Below are positions 32,595-43,997 of a DNA stretch of 64,000 bases, piece after piece (position 1 is the first letter of the stretch; every line of letters begins with the position of its first letter). The notes beneath the pieces were generated by a model, which saw only the letters and a list, made by a program, of their open reading frames with translations, did no database searches and had not been told where the DNA came from. The translations under genes and the position numbers were made by a program. The DNA comes from Elephas maximus indicus (Eukaryota > Chordata > Mammalia > Proboscidea > Elephantidae), in assembly GCF_024166365.1 (NCBI RefSeq), contig NC_064835.1, positions 65,266,607-65,330,606 of the forward strand, given 5' to 3'.

Positions 32595-32815
32595 CTGGTG
32601 GAGATTAACCAGTTGCCACGGAATCATTCCGACTCATGGCGCCCCCATGTGTGTCAGAGTAGAGCTGTGCTCCATAGGGTTTTCAGTGGCTGATTTGTCG
32701 GATGTAGGTTGCCAGGCCTTTCTTCCGAGGTACCTCAAGGCAGACTTGAACGGTCAACCTTTTGGTTAGTAGCCGAATGCTTTTTGTACCACCCAGGCAG
32801 ACCTGGTGGAGATTA
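32595..32815 (-). repeat. AfroSINE, long subfamily, antisense, with perfect 13-bp target duplication
   Basis: CTGGTGGAGATTA at 32595 and at 32803 encloses 32608-32802, which carries ttgccacggaatcattccg, ggttgccaggcctttcttc and caaccttttggttagtagcc. Confidence 0.92.
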
Positions 32816-32889
32816 TGGGTCTAAAATCTCAAGCTCTCCTTTGCCATCCCTACTCCCTGAGGGCCATGTGTTGAGAAACACTGTCAGAA

Positions 32890-33060
32890 AGTATTAGAAG
32901 TGGAAGGTGCCTTAGGTGCACTGTCATTTTACAGATGAAGACAATGAGGCCCAGAGCAGTTACAGGATCGTGTCAAGGTCACACAGCTGGTTAATGGCAG
33001 GTCTGGGACTGCAACCAAGTGTCCTGGTTTCCCATCCAGTTCCCTACTAACTATATGCTT
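32890..33060 (+). repeat. MIR/L2-type remnant
   Basis: cattttacagatgaagac, aaggtcacacagctggtt, ctgggactgcaacc. Confidence 0.6.
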
Positions 33061-33520
33061 GTCCCCTCTGGAGTGGGAAGTTGGGGATGGGGAGGGGGTA
33101 GAGGTGAGGGGAAAAAATAGTGAGAATCGGAGGCAGCTGGACAACACTTATATTTTGTCCTTGTTGAAAACCGAGTCAGAATTAGGATAGGAATAATTTG
33201 GGTTTTGAATTCAAACGGTCAAACAATTCCTATTAAAATCACTAATAGAGTTATCTTCTAAAAGCAAGATGTACTTGCCCGGCAAAAAAGATTCCAAGTG
33301 TGAGACTTTTTTTTCTTCTTTAATCCCAGGGAGGGTAAATCCCCTAAAAGAGCTCACGTTTCAGATTGTCCTCCTAGTAACAAAATACTCAGATTAGCTC
33401 TCGGCGGTTAGGCAGAGTTTGCAGTGCCGGAGCAGGGTGAAGCTGGGCAGAGCGCCTGGGTGTGACAGCAGGCGAGCCGCCCGTGCGCTGCCCGGGGCCG
33501 GGACTGCGGCAGCGCGGGGC

Positions 33521-33568
33521 GGCGGGCACTGCGGGCGGCGGGCACTGCGGGCGGCGGGCACTGCAGCC
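33521..33568 (+). repeat. 16-bp GC-rich tandem repeat, three units, in the CpG island
   Basis: The unit GGCGGGCACTGCGGGC occurs at 33521-33536 and 33537-33552 exactly, and at 33553-33568 with two substitutions. It encodes nothing recognisable and may vary in copy number. Confidence 0.85.
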
Positions 33569-33998
33569 CCGCGTCCCTCCCCGTGGCCAGCCTGGAGGCC
33601 CGCTAGAGGGGGCTCTGTGGGCACCAGGAAGCGTCCTTTTGTCAGCGCACGCGGGGAAGAGAGCGCTCATTTCCTTCCAGCCTTGTGCGGGAAATGGATT
33701 TAATTCTGGTGGCAGGGCTGTAAGGGAGGAGCTGGAGCAAAAACCTTTGTCAAGGAAGAGCAGCCTGTGTCGTCTGTAATTACCACTGACGCGAAGAAGC
33801 TGCATTGCTGGTGGAATTTCAGGCAGATGTGGGTAGAACAATCCTTTCTGTCTCTGTGACAAGTGCGGGTCTGCAGGATGGTTAGAAAACATTTCTTTGC
33901 AGATTAGCTGGGTGGATTTATTAAGCGGATCAAAACAAACAAACAAACCAAAAACCCCACAGCGGAAGACCAGAGATGGATAAGCTGTCGCACGGGAG

Positions 33999-34120
33999 GT
34001 AAGGCCGTCTTGGGAACGACACCGTGGGCTTGCCTTGGTTTTGTTCATTTTAAAGGAATGTCAGAATGGTGCAGTCTCGTTCCGCCGGGCTGGGGGGCTG
34101 GCTCGTCCGGATAGGTGAGT
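33999..34120 (+). other. Candidate splice donors of an ADD2 5' non-coding exon
   Basis: GGGAG|GTAAGG (GT at 33999) and GATAG|GTGAGT (GT at 34115) both match the U1 consensus well and lie inside the CpG island. One of them may end the first exon. This is pattern matching only; a transcript would decide. Confidence 0.35.
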
Positions 34121-34840
34121 GTGTTTTTTTGTGCGTCTGCGTTGCAGCCCTTCCCCGGGGCGGTGTATGTTAAACCTAAAGATTTCTGTTGACGATGCAA
34201 CATTGTAGGGTCTTTGGAAATCCGGGTGGCCGAGCGCTGGCCTCTGCGTGGGGACAGTCAGACCGATTCGCACTGAGAAGGGCGCCTTGGCAGGTGGGCC
34301 TTTCTTCTCGGTCCTGCTTTCAGGGGTAGAAAGCTGCCGCCGCCCTCCCACGCCGAGCCTTGCCAGGCGGCCTGGCCGGAGCTGGGCGCTTCCCCTCCGG
34401 GCCTGGCCATGGCCCGCGGGCCGCGCTCCGCTCCTCTCCTCCGCAGCTGCTGGGCGAGCAGGTGCGGTGCCAGCCGGCAGCCCGCTGCATCTTGATCAGG
34501 GGAGCTGGCACGTGACCCGGCCCGGGTGGGTTCGGATTTTTATGCGACTCAGCCACTTTGGAGGGAAAAAGGCCACTGTCCCCGAGGAGCTCTTGACAGT
34601 CTTTTCATCTCAGCTTCCATCTTCCCTCCCTTCTCTTCCCTGGCCTCCCCTCCCCTCCTGCAGCCGAGGAAGGGAACTCGCTCGGTGGGAGAGGCGGGGG
34701 CCGGCGTCCGTTTGTTTTGAAATCCAGACCACAGCCTACCTGGTGTTGGGGGAAGGGGTAGGAGGGGGAAAACTGCTTTAGGATTCGGATCAGGCGCTCG
34801 GGTCTGGCCTATTGTCTTGCCTTTTCTCCACACCCTGCCA

Positions 34841-34859
34841 AAAAAAAAAAAAAAAAAAA
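34841..34859 (+). repeat. A-run, 19 nt
   Basis: Homopolymer at the downstream edge of the CpG island. Confidence 0.9.
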
Positions 34860-36130
34860 GCCCCAGCCCACACCCTATCAAATTCTTTGAAAATTGTCGT
34901 TTATTGGTGGCATAGGATTGTTACCCATCTGTTTCTTTACGCCCACTCCCTCCTCTTGCATTTTGTCGTCCAAGATTCAACGGACTTCATTGAGCCTTAT
35001 AAATAAAAGAAATCAAATCTCAGTTTCACAAATGGACATACAGCACTGTTGTTTTCTGCCTAACTCCAAAGGAAGGGTTGACTGGACACCTCCCGGGAGC
35101 AAATGGCCTGGAGAGAAAGGTTGGACTCAGCTCCCTTCATGTCTAGTTTGTAGGTCCAGTTTAGGATGCAGGAAACGATTAATTTGTACAGTGAAAAAAA
35201 AAAAAGTGGGATTTGAAAATGTGTTTTCTTTTAAGGGAAAAGTAGGTGGTCAACATTTGAAGCAAAAGTGTTTTAAAGGAACATGTCCAGAGAGGATTGT
35301 TGTAAAATTTCGGACTTGTGAGTGACTCCTTCCATGGGCATAGGCATAGTACAATGCTAGAGATTTGAAAAAGGTGTTTAAAGTATAATATTTTTCCTTT
35401 ATGATGTTCTACTTTCATTCTATAAAGTGATCAGAATTTTCTCAATGCCTCTTGATCAGAATTTTGCCCAGTTCCGCTCAATCTCTCCCCCAGAACTGGG
35501 TACGAGTACAAGCAAGCTGTTTCGTTATTAGTACGATGTCGATAGATTTTGATAAATCAGTCTTCAGTCCGAAATCCATAACATTTTTGTAGCAAGGCCC
35601 ATGTTCTTTCTTGTACACCAGGTGCCAAACCCTCTTAGAAATATGCTCGCCACATACACAGTACACCAAAAATGCCCCAAATGACACATTTTTGCTTGCA
35701 TAGAATTTGCTTTAAATATTAGTATAATACTAGAATTAGCAAATCTCAGCTATTCATAAGAATTTACACATGATCAAATGTTTTTACTGGCAGAGAGTTT
35801 GGTGTTAAAATTTTAAATATATATAAAAGATTTTGATAAATTTATTTATCACCTACCTTGTTCTACAAGAAATTTAAGACAGTTTACAGGGATTCATAAA
35901 ACAGAGCAAGACAACCTAACTTAGGAGATGGAAAAGAAAAAAGGAGATTAAAGGTCAAGGCCTAAAATGATGTTAAGAAAGAAGCTAAGAGACAAACACA
36001 AGCTCCTGTACACTTGCTGTGAGTGAGGAAACAAATCCAGCTCTCCGCTTCCTAGCAGCTCATGCAAAAGGGAAAATTGACCAGTCCGTGGTTCGTATGT
36101 TCTATTCATGTGGTAACTCATTTGCTCAAT
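34860..36130. other. Inferred ADD2 intron 1, unique sequence
   Basis: Few repeats. No exon seen; the open frame beginning MSEET at 36019 uses GTG, and only the first letters resemble beta-adducin. Confidence 0.5.
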
Positions 36131-36134
36131 TACT

Positions 36135-36420
36135 CACTCAACCAGCATTTAGTGAGAGCCTACTGTATGCCAGGTTCTTTGAGAGGTACTGGGAACAAAG
36201 GGGTAAAGCAGACAGACATGGTCTCTGCACTGACGGCACTTACAGATGAATGTCGGAAACAGACATGCATCAAGAAATCTCTCAAGTGAATATATAATTA
36301 CGGATTGTGGTAAGTGCTGTGCAGGAAAAACACAAAACGCAACATGTCCAGAACATAAAAACACAAAATGGAAACGTTCTGAGAAGCACAACCATTCTCG
36401 AGTCTCAGAAGAAAGGAACT
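36135..36420 (+). repeat. L2 remnant
   Basis: cagcatttagtgagagcc, tactgtatgccaggttc, agacatggtctctgcactg, gtggtaagtgctgtgcagg. Confidence 0.75.
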
Positions 36421-37094
36421 TTTTCTAAACATGACATAGTGTTTTCAGTGATGTCTTCAATCATGTCTTTGTCAGACAAAGGATGAGCTTCATAAGGCTG
36501 TTTATTATAGTGTCTCTGGGTGTGAGCTCATGATACCACACCACAGGGCAACCGGATTAGGCAGGATCTCTTAAACCTTTGAGGTCCTGAGGATATATGT
36601 ATTTTGAGAGATCTATGAAATCTCTAAAATTAGTGATTTTATTTCAATGATAATCTAAAAAAAAAAAATAATAAAACATATTCTGGACTATCTTGATGGC
36701 CAGTCTAAAACCGATGCAAGGGCCTGTGCTTGCCTCTGGGTCTTCTCATTTGAGCCAGAAGCAGGCCTGGTGACCTTAGATGGCAGGCCTGGAGGCATGG
36801 ATGAAGGAGAGGGGACCTTGAATAAAGACAAAGATGAGTTGGCACAGAGCACAGGCTTGCCAAAACCAAAAGAACAGTTCCCGGCAGCTATTGCCGTATT
36901 GGCAAGGAAGGAAGATATTGTATGGTGACTTACTTTCATATGCACCAGGTTGCAATAAATTATTAACAGCAGGTGTTGTAGTAAAATGCAATGAAAAAGT
37001 TGCTGTTGTTGATTTCAGCAATAATTGAATTAGATCTCCATTGACTGCAGATCTAGTAACTCCCCAGTAAGTCCCTTGTGTCCAAGAGAATGAG
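36421..37094. other. Unassigned sequence
   Basis: Includes an A-run at 36657-36668. No gene seen. Confidence 0.4.
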
Positions 37095-37350
37095 GCAGGT
37101 AATTTGGTGTAACGGTTAAGTAGAGCCAGGTTGCCTGACTTCAAATCTGTTTTTCTATTTACAAGCTGTAAGACTCTGAGCAAGTTACTCAGCTTCTCTC
37201 TTCACAGCCTCGTCTTATGATAAGATAGGGATAAATATATGGTATCGATTTCATAGTGATATTGCAAGGATTAAAGTAATTACGTTTGAACAGCTTGAGA
37301 ATATACTAAAGTTCCATTAAGGTTAGGTATTATTACTATTTTTCGTAGTA
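37095..37350 (+). repeat. MIR
   Basis: taacggttaagtagagcc, tgacttcaaatctg, ctgagcaagttactcagc, gataagatagggataa. Confidence 0.8.
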
Positions 37351-37370
37351 TGAATAACACCTTATGTGAT

Positions 37371-37892
37371 GGTTAAGGTTGTGTGTCAACTTGACTGAGC
37401 TGTGATTCTCAGCGGTTTGGCAGTTATGATGTAGTTTGGCAGCTATGTAATGATGTAATCACCTCCTTAATGAGATCTGCTATGAGCAGTCAATCAGTTG
37501 AAAGGGAGTTTCCTTGAGGGTGTGGTCTGCATCCAATATATGTGGACTTTCTGGCAAAGCTTGCTGGCTTTGGCTCGCTCTGGATCCTGCAGCTGGCTCC
37601 ATATCTGACCTCCGGTTCTTGGAACTTGAGCTAGCAGTTTACCTGCTGGTCTGGGGATTCATCAGCCTCCACAGCCTGTGAGCCAGTGGCCTGCCATCTT
37701 GCCTGCTGATCCCAGGATTCATTGGCCTCTGCAGCCTGTGAGCCAGAGGCCTGCTGTCTGACCTGCTGATCTTGAGTTTGCCAGTGCCTGCAGCTACGTG
37801 AGTCAGGAGAAGCCTCCAGCCTGACCCATGGACTTGGAACTTTCCAGCCTCTATAACCGTGTGAGCCATTTCCTTGATATAAACCTCTCTCT

Positions 37893-37949
<57 letters not shown>

Positions 37950-37987
37950 CTTCACTGGTTTTGCTTCTCTGAAGAACCCAGCCTAAG
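37371..37987 (+). mobile_element. LTR-like element with internal tandem block and (TA)n expansion
   Basis: Starts tgatggttaaggttgtgtg and ends agaacccagcctaagaca (TG...CA). Inside, gcagcctgtgagccag recurs at about 58-bp spacing (37670-37760). The (TA)n tract interrupts its 3' part. Confidence 0.65.
37896..37947 (+). repeat. (TA)n microsatellite
   Basis: About 43 bp of pure TA, then gtatatatac. Confidence 0.95.
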
Positions 37988-38024
37988 ACAATATGCAACA
38001 TATATGTATGCATATACATAAAAG

Positions 38025-38990
38025 CCACTGGTCTGTCAGTTTGTCCTATTGTGGTGGCTTGCATGTTGTTATGATGCTGGAAGTTATGCCACTGGTATTT
38101 CAAATACCAGCAAGATCACCCATGGTAGGCAGGTTTGAGTGGAGCTTCCAGACTAAGAGTAGGAAGGAAGGTCTGGCAATCTACTTCTGAAACTTAGCAT
38201 AAAAATGGCTTGGAGGCAGCGTCTGACCTCCTCCAATGCCACAAGGGGGAAGGAAAACCAAGATCAACAGTACAAGGCTGACTCCCATGAGGTAGAGGCC
38301 AGACAAGCCTCCTCTCCTCACCATCTTTACCGATTCTGACACCAACTGTCCCTCACACAGCACTCTCTACTTTTCTGCTGGTTTCAATAATTCATTGCTA
38401 TGGCCATACAGAACTCACAGACCATACTCACAATTACGGGGTTTATTTGGGAAGTAACAGTTAGAATTCAGGCTCAGGAACACTTAGGATACAGTTCTTA
38501 CATTGAGACAATCTCTTCCCAGCCATGCTCACAGGCACGCCTCTCCCTGGCCCTAGACCTCTACCCAAAGGCACTCAGCTTTCTCTCTATGTGGGCCAGG
38601 AAGTCTACCATGCTGTCTCCTGCTGCCGGGTCTCTCCTGCCACTACTTCTCACCACCGTCAGGGTTACAGCTTGCTCTTTCTCTCAGTCTACTGCTTCCA
38701 GGAGCTTCTCAGTGCAGGGACCCCGGTTCCAAAGGATGCACTGTCTGTTCCTGGCTGTTCTTCGTTGGTGGTGGTAGGATTCTCCTTTCTGTCTGGAATT
38801 GGCTCTCTTTTAAGGCAAAACTGATCAATCCCCTTGGTGGGCCACAATTACCCTATCACACAGTCCTGGCCATTCACCTGGGTGGGAGTTACAAGACCAT
38901 GGCTAGAAAAGCCACACACAAAAGTAATTAATCATGCCACAATTAGTCAATGAAAACCTTATGAATCACAATAGAATATTGTCTGACTGG
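38025..38990 (+). repeat. RTE-tailed SINE split by an LTR-like insertion
   Basis: Left part 38025-38195: ggtggcttgcatgttgtt, tttcaaataccagcaag, cttccagactaagagtagg. The right part resumes at about 38945 with gtcaatgaaaaccttatg and atagaatattgtctgac, the next module of the same family as at 3204. The 750-bp insert (38200-38940) looks LTR-like (ggggtttatttgggaagtaac) but is not assigned. Confidence 0.6.
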
Positions 38991-39057
38991 CTTGCGTTAG
39001 GCAATCATTAGGCAGGATCCGTCGCTGGAGTTGGACATCAGGTTTAGTCAGGTAGAA

Positions 39058-39321
39058 AGACCTCACACCATCAAGAAAGAAGAGCCAGGAGCAGAGTGTG
39101 TCCTTTGGACCTGGAGTCCTTGTGCTGAGAAACTCCTAGACCCAGGGGAAGGTCAATGACAAGGAATTTCCACCAGAGCCGACAGAGAAAGCCTTTCCCT
39201 GGAGCTGGCACCCTGAATTTGGACTTTAGCCTCCTAGACTGTGAGAGAATAACTCTCTGTTAGATAAAGCCACCCACTTGTGGTATTTCTGTTATAGCAG
39301 CCCTGGATAACTAAGACACCG
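39058..39321 (+). mobile_element. MaLR-like LTR, 3' part
   Basis: acctcacaccatcaagaaag, tcctttggacctggagtcc, cctagactgtgagagaataa, ataactaagacac: 3' half of the unit at 49721. Confidence 0.75.
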
Positions 39322-40235
39322 TATTTATGTAGGTATTCCTCGATGGTTTGATAGCAGAATTTTTTGATCATGACTTTGATAGTCTTCAACTAGCAAACAT
39401 TTTTGAGTTTATTGTTCTACCCAGCATGTTTATGTGTTGTCTGCATTAGTATTGTTGAAGTCAAAATTCAGAAAACGATAAAATGTAGACACTAGACCTG
39501 AGGTTACACCTTTCTCTTGTTAAGCCACAAATGGATTTTAGTTGTAGCAAAACAGTATTATCTGTTGCAGGAAATTCATTTAATTAGACATCTTGAAAGG
39601 TTGATAGTTGTATTTATTTGTACATTTGTTTTGGCATTTTAGTTGTATGAGAGCTATAAAACATAGCTGTTTTGAACTGGCCTTTATGAGTGTACATATT
39701 TAAGTTACCTTTCAATAAAAGTGGTTTAGGTCAACCCTGGAGTTCCATGAGAAATTTATTTCCTCTAAAAGAGGTATAAGCATTTTGACCTGTGGACAGG
39801 GACACACCCAAATTCTTGGAATCGAATGTTGAATCTTTAAAAAGAGATTGTAGCCCCAATGTTCAACTCCATATACCTTGACTGCCATGATTTTAGCCGG
39901 AAAGAATTTTAAAGCAGTAATACCAAAAACTGCTTCTGCCTTCAACAGCAGCAATATCCCCCAGACTCAAAGGGCACCCATGGAATGGCAGGCTTCCAGC
40001 AAAGATTCATCCTGGCCTGTCTTCTAAGACAGGCTGTGTATGAAATGTTCGCCAATGCTGTTGAATAAGGAGAAAAGACAGTCTATTCTCTGTGGGGTAC
40101 AAGGTTTGAGTGTGTTGATTAAAACAAGTTTATCGATTGTATTATTTAAATCTGTTTTTAAGTTTTCTTTGTGCCTAAGTGATTGGCCAAAGATTATTCC
40201 ATTATAATGGAGTTTTTAATAGCTTTCCTTTTGAT
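39322..40235. other. Unassigned AT-rich sequence
   Basis: No supportable feature. Confidence 0.4.
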
Positions 40236-40375
40236 TTATACACATCATATACATATATATGCATATATGTATATATACATATATATATATAGTTAAGTTG
40301 TTAGTTGTCTTTGAGTAGGCTCAACTTACAGCGACCCCACATACAACAGAGTGAAACATTCCCTGGTCCGTTATA
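40236..40375 (-). repeat. TA-rich run followed by an antisense RTE tail
   Basis: 40236-40291 is (TA)n-like. 40298-40372 reads ttgttagttgtctttgag and tacagcgaccccacatac, the reverse of an RTE end. Confidence 0.65.
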
Positions 40376-40615
40376 GTTATACTTGATACTGTGTTACTTA
40401 GAGCCAGGTTTGCCCAGAGCTGATAGGTTTCCTGGGATGGGGGACATTCAGTGCTAGAATTAAGACAATCTTGGGCAAACTGGGATGGTTGATCACCCTA
40501 TTTGATAAAAATACTTGGCGACTCTTGAGTCTTCATTGTGGAATGAAATTAACCTCATTTTTAAACTCTCTTTGTCTTGTTCATTTTTTGTACTTTTTTT
40601 GTCTTAAATTTTACT

Positions 40616-40655
40616 TTGTGTGTGTATATATATATATATGTGTATATATATATTT
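40616..40655 (+). repeat. TG/TA microsatellite
   Basis: tgtgtgtatatatatatata and tgtgtatatatatat. Confidence 0.9.
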
Positions 40656-40707
40656 CTTGTTAGACTTTCTTTCCATGTCATTTGGATTGTCGTGCGTCTA
40701 TATGCTA

Positions 40708-40872
40708 ACCCTAGTGGCGTAGTGGTTAAGTGTTATGGCTGCTAACCAAAGGGTGGGCAGTTTGAACCTGCCAGGGACTCCTTGGAAACTCTATGGGGCA
40801 GTTCTACTCTGACCTATAGGGTTGCTATGAGTTGGAATCGACTCGATGGCACTGGGTTTGGTTTTTGGTTTT
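40708..40872 (+). repeat. AfroSINE
   Basis: gctaaccctagtggcgtag to gatggcactgggtttggttt; close to consensus, hence young. Confidence 0.92.
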
Positions 40873-40885
40873 TTTTTTTAATATG

Positions 40886-41391
40886 TGTCTTAGTTATGTA
40901 GTGCTGCTGTAACAGAAATACCACAAATGAATGGCTTTAGCAAAGAGAAATTTATTCCCTCACAATCTAGGAGGCTAGAAGTCTGAATTCAGGGTGCAAG
41001 TTCCAGGGGAACTCTTTCTCTCTTTGTCAGTACTGGGGAGAGGTACTTGTCATCAAATTTCTCCTGGTCTAGGAACTTCTCAGTGCAGGGACCCCAGGTA
41101 AAAAGGATGCACACTCCTGGCTCTTCTTGCTTGGTGTTAATGAGTCCCCCAATCTCCCTTTTTATCTCAAAAGAGACTGACTCAAGATACAACCTAATCT
41201 TGTAGATTGAGTCCTGCCTTGTTAACATAATTGCCCGGAATCCTGCCTCATTTAACATCACAGAGGTAGGATTTACAACGCATCAGAAAATCACATCAGA
41301 TGACAAAATGGTGGACAATCACACAATACTGGGAATCACGGCCTAGCTAAGTTGACACACGTTTTTAGGGCACACAATTCAATTCATAATA
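40886..41391 (-). mobile_element. MaLR-like LTR, antisense
   Basis: tgtcttagttatgtagtgc to acacaattcaattcata; same unit as 5016 and 43313. Confidence 0.72.
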
Positions 41392-42172
41392 ATATGTGTA
41401 TTTTAAACAACATAATTGGGTTTTTCAGACCAAAGTTGCATTTATTATGTGGTATATTTGATCTTCTAAAATTTTATCTTATGCTTTTAAAAATAGTTCC
41501 AAGATATTTCCTTCCCCCTTTTCTTTTTTTTTTCTTAGCTTAACTTAAATGTAGCGCAAGATATCATTGTTGTTGAGATAAAAGGGAAGTTAGCCATACA
41601 TTTTTTCTACTAGTTCTCATTGACATTAAAATCTATAGTAGTGTCTAGTTATTCTCCCACGAATGAGAGATTTATTATTATACTTTAATTTTTTTCCTGT
41701 CTCCTACTTTTTAGCTCCTTACCTTAAAAAATTAACGTTTAGATCCAAGTGATTTTTAAAAAAATACATGCTTTTGCTTTTCAGAATTATTTTTGCCATT
41801 TATTTTATGTTTTATAACCTTATTAAGAGTCATTATCTAGACTCTATAGATATGAGTTATGTAGGCTATAGTGCTCAGCCTCTTCCTTATGCTTGCTCCT
41901 TACTTTTAATTATTTCTTGATTTGTTGGAGTTTTTTTTCAGAAAAGATGGCATATTTTCTTAGTTCTTGCATGCTAAGGACATTTTTTATGTTGCCGCAA
42001 CACAGTAATGCCATCCTTTTGGAACATACAGTTCTCCATAAAGACCTTTACACCTCAAAACTCTAGATATTGTTCTTTTGTCTTCTGGCATTTTGTATTA
42101 CTGAAGATAAGTTTCTTGCCAATAGCTATAAAATAAGTTTAAGAAAGTCCATGAAAGTTTTTTCCTCCCTGT
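41392..42172. other. AT-rich unassigned sequence
   Basis: No feature recognised beyond L1-like T-rich stretches. Confidence 0.4.
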
Positions 42173-42358
42173 AACCACTACTTGGAAACCCTGATGGTAT
42201 AATGGTTAAGTGCTACGGCTGCTAAGCAAAAGGTTCAAATCCACCAGGCACTCCTTGGAAACGCTATGGGGCAGCTCTACTCTGTCCTCTCAGGTCGCTG
42301 TGAGTCGGAATCGACTCGATGGCAATGGGGTTTTTTTGGGGGCGTTTAACAACTACTT
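42173..42358 (+). repeat. AfroSINE with 11-bp target duplication
   Basis: Element 42184-42347; flanks AACCACTACTT (42173) and AACAACTACTT (42348) differ at one base. Confidence 0.9.
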
Positions 42359-42690
42359 TATTTAAAATGAACGAACAAAAACTTAAAAAAAATGTAAAAC
42401 ATAACATACATATAGAAAAATGCGTGACACAAATGAACCACTCAACGAATCTTGGGAGCAGACTATTGCCAGCTCCTAGAAGCTCTGGGCCCCCTTCTGA
42501 CCACACCCTTCTCCCCCTGGAGGTAACTACTCCCTGTCTTTTATAGTAACCATTTCCTCACTTTTATAGTTTCATAATCTAAATTTGCACCCCCCAAAAA
42601 TAGATCAGGCTTATTTCTTTTAAACTATAGAATTGGGATTGTATAGTTTGTGTCTTGTTCAAGGTTATGACTATAACATCTCCATGATGC
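42359..42690 (-). mobile_element. L1M-type 3' UTR, antisense
   Basis: atgcgtgacacaaatgaacc, gggcccccttctgaccac, aggtaactactccctg, ttgggattgtatagtttg. Confidence 0.6.
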
Positions 42691-43312
42691 CTACTTTGAT
42701 GCTTAAATATCTATATCTATCTCTATCATCTATATCTGTATGTGTATGTGTATGTATACCTCGAATTCATCCCAAGAGTGTTTAGAGCCCCTTTGCCAGT
42801 GCTCTAAACTCACCTCGTGTGATCGTTGGGTGAGGCAATATGACCAAGGAGGAGGAAGCTGTTTGTGGAAGACGGTGGTCAGTTTTAGACGAGATGAGTT
42901 TGTGATGGGGATAGCTGGTGGAGCGGCAGATATGTGGGTCTGGGCTGAGAGCTGGGAGAGAGATCTGGGCTGGAGGTACCAGGTCATAAGCATATAAATG
43001 GAGATGGTTTCAAGATGGTGACATGGGCCTAAAAGTTTGCTTTACGTCTCACCAGAATGACCAAAGACAAATGAAATAAGAAAAACATCTATTTTTAGGT
43101 TTAGAAAGCAGATTCTTTAAGGAATTTCTAGAAGATATGGTACAGATATGCCAGCCAATACCAGCCAGCCCACGATTCAACAGGGGCATTCCTGGGAAGA
43201 AGTGAGTTGTCCTTCTAGTTGAGTCCTATCCCAGTTGAGTCCTAGAGAGTCTGCAAGCTAATGTAACAGTACTGGATGGGCTGTGGTGTAGTCAGAAGGG
43301 TGAGGGTAAGTG
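42691..43312. other. Unassigned, with a TATC/TGTA low-complexity run
   Basis: 42706-42758 is a degenerate tatctatatctatc and gtatgtgtatg run; the remainder is unique. Confidence 0.45.
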
Positions 43313-43801
43313 TATTGCCTCGGTTATCTAGTGCTACTATAACAGAAATATCACAAATGGGTGGCTTTAACAAAGAGAAACTTATTCTCTCACAGCCTAG
43401 GTGGCTAGAGGTTCGTATTCAGGGTCCCAACTCCAGCAGAAGGCTTTCTTTCTCTGTCAGCTCTGGGGGAAGGTCCTTGTCATCGATCTTCCCCTGGTCT
43501 AGGAGCTTCTCAGAGCAGGTACCCCAGGTCCAAAGGATGCAATCTGCTCCCAACATTGCTTTCTCTGCTGGTGTGAGGTCCTCATGTCTCTCTGCTCACT
43601 TCTGTCTTTTATATCTCAAAAGAGATTAAGATACAACCTCATCTTGTAGATTGAGTTCTGCCTCATTAACATCATAGTCAGGATTTACAACACATAAGAA
43701 AATCACATCAGATGACAAAATGGTGGACAATCACACAATACTGGAAATCATGGCCTAGCCAAGTTGACACATTTTGCGGGGACACAATTCAATCCACAAA
43801 C
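43313..43801 (-). mobile_element. MaLR-like LTR, antisense
   Basis: ggttatctagtgctactat, tcttcccctggtctaggagc, aaaatggtggacaatcacac, acacaattcaatccac. Confidence 0.72.
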
Positions 43802-43937
43802 AGGTATAAATCAACGGGCTCTAGGAACTTCATCAGAACTTCCATCTTGAGTGGCTGGGCCCTTAATCTTGACATGTGCTGAGGGAGCTCATACAAGGTC
43901 AGTCACCTCCAAGAGGGAAGGCCCCAGTTTTGATTAC

Positions 43938-43978
43938 CAAAACAAAAAATCCAGTGCCATCGAGTCGATTCCGACTCC
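43938..43978 (-). repeat. AfroSINE 3' fragment, antisense
   Basis: atccagtgccatcgagtcg and attccgactcc only. Confidence 0.75.
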
Positions 43979-43997
43979 AAAGGCAGATAAAAATACA

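Larger units (their letters stand above)
33400..34720 (+). promoter_or_regulatory. ADD2: CpG island, inferred ADD2 promoter and first (non-coding) exon region
   Basis: The stretch is very GC- and CpG-rich compared with its AT-rich flanks and contains GC-box-like motifs. It starts 6.3 kb past the FIGLA polyadenylation signal. In human the next gene downstream of FIGLA on the same strand is ADD2, whose first exons are non-coding, so the position fits. Two strong + strand splice donors lie inside it (33999 and 34115). Long open frames on both strands here result from low stop-codon density and are not genes. Assignment to ADD2 is inference from synteny only. Confidence 0.6.

Noticed and set aside
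33389-34048. 219-codon open frame on the minus strand
   Set aside because: It lies in the CpG island where stop codons are rare, is Pro/Arg/Ala-rich in its first-exon part, matches nothing I know, and overlapping frames exist on both strands.
34248-34781. 177-codon open frame on the plus strand
   Set aside because: Same CpG-island effect; no domain, no convincing start context.
36019-36249. Open frame starting MSEET, like the beta-adducin N terminus
   Set aside because: It starts with GTG, the similarity ends after five residues, and the rest runs into an L2.
37896-37947. CRISPR-like regularity
   Set aside because: It is a simple (TA)n tract; no spaced identical repeats are present anywhere, and this is a mammalian genome.
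37639-38103. 154-codon minus-strand frame with IYIYIY repeats
   Set aside because: It is the translated (TA)n microsatellite inside an LTR-like repeat.
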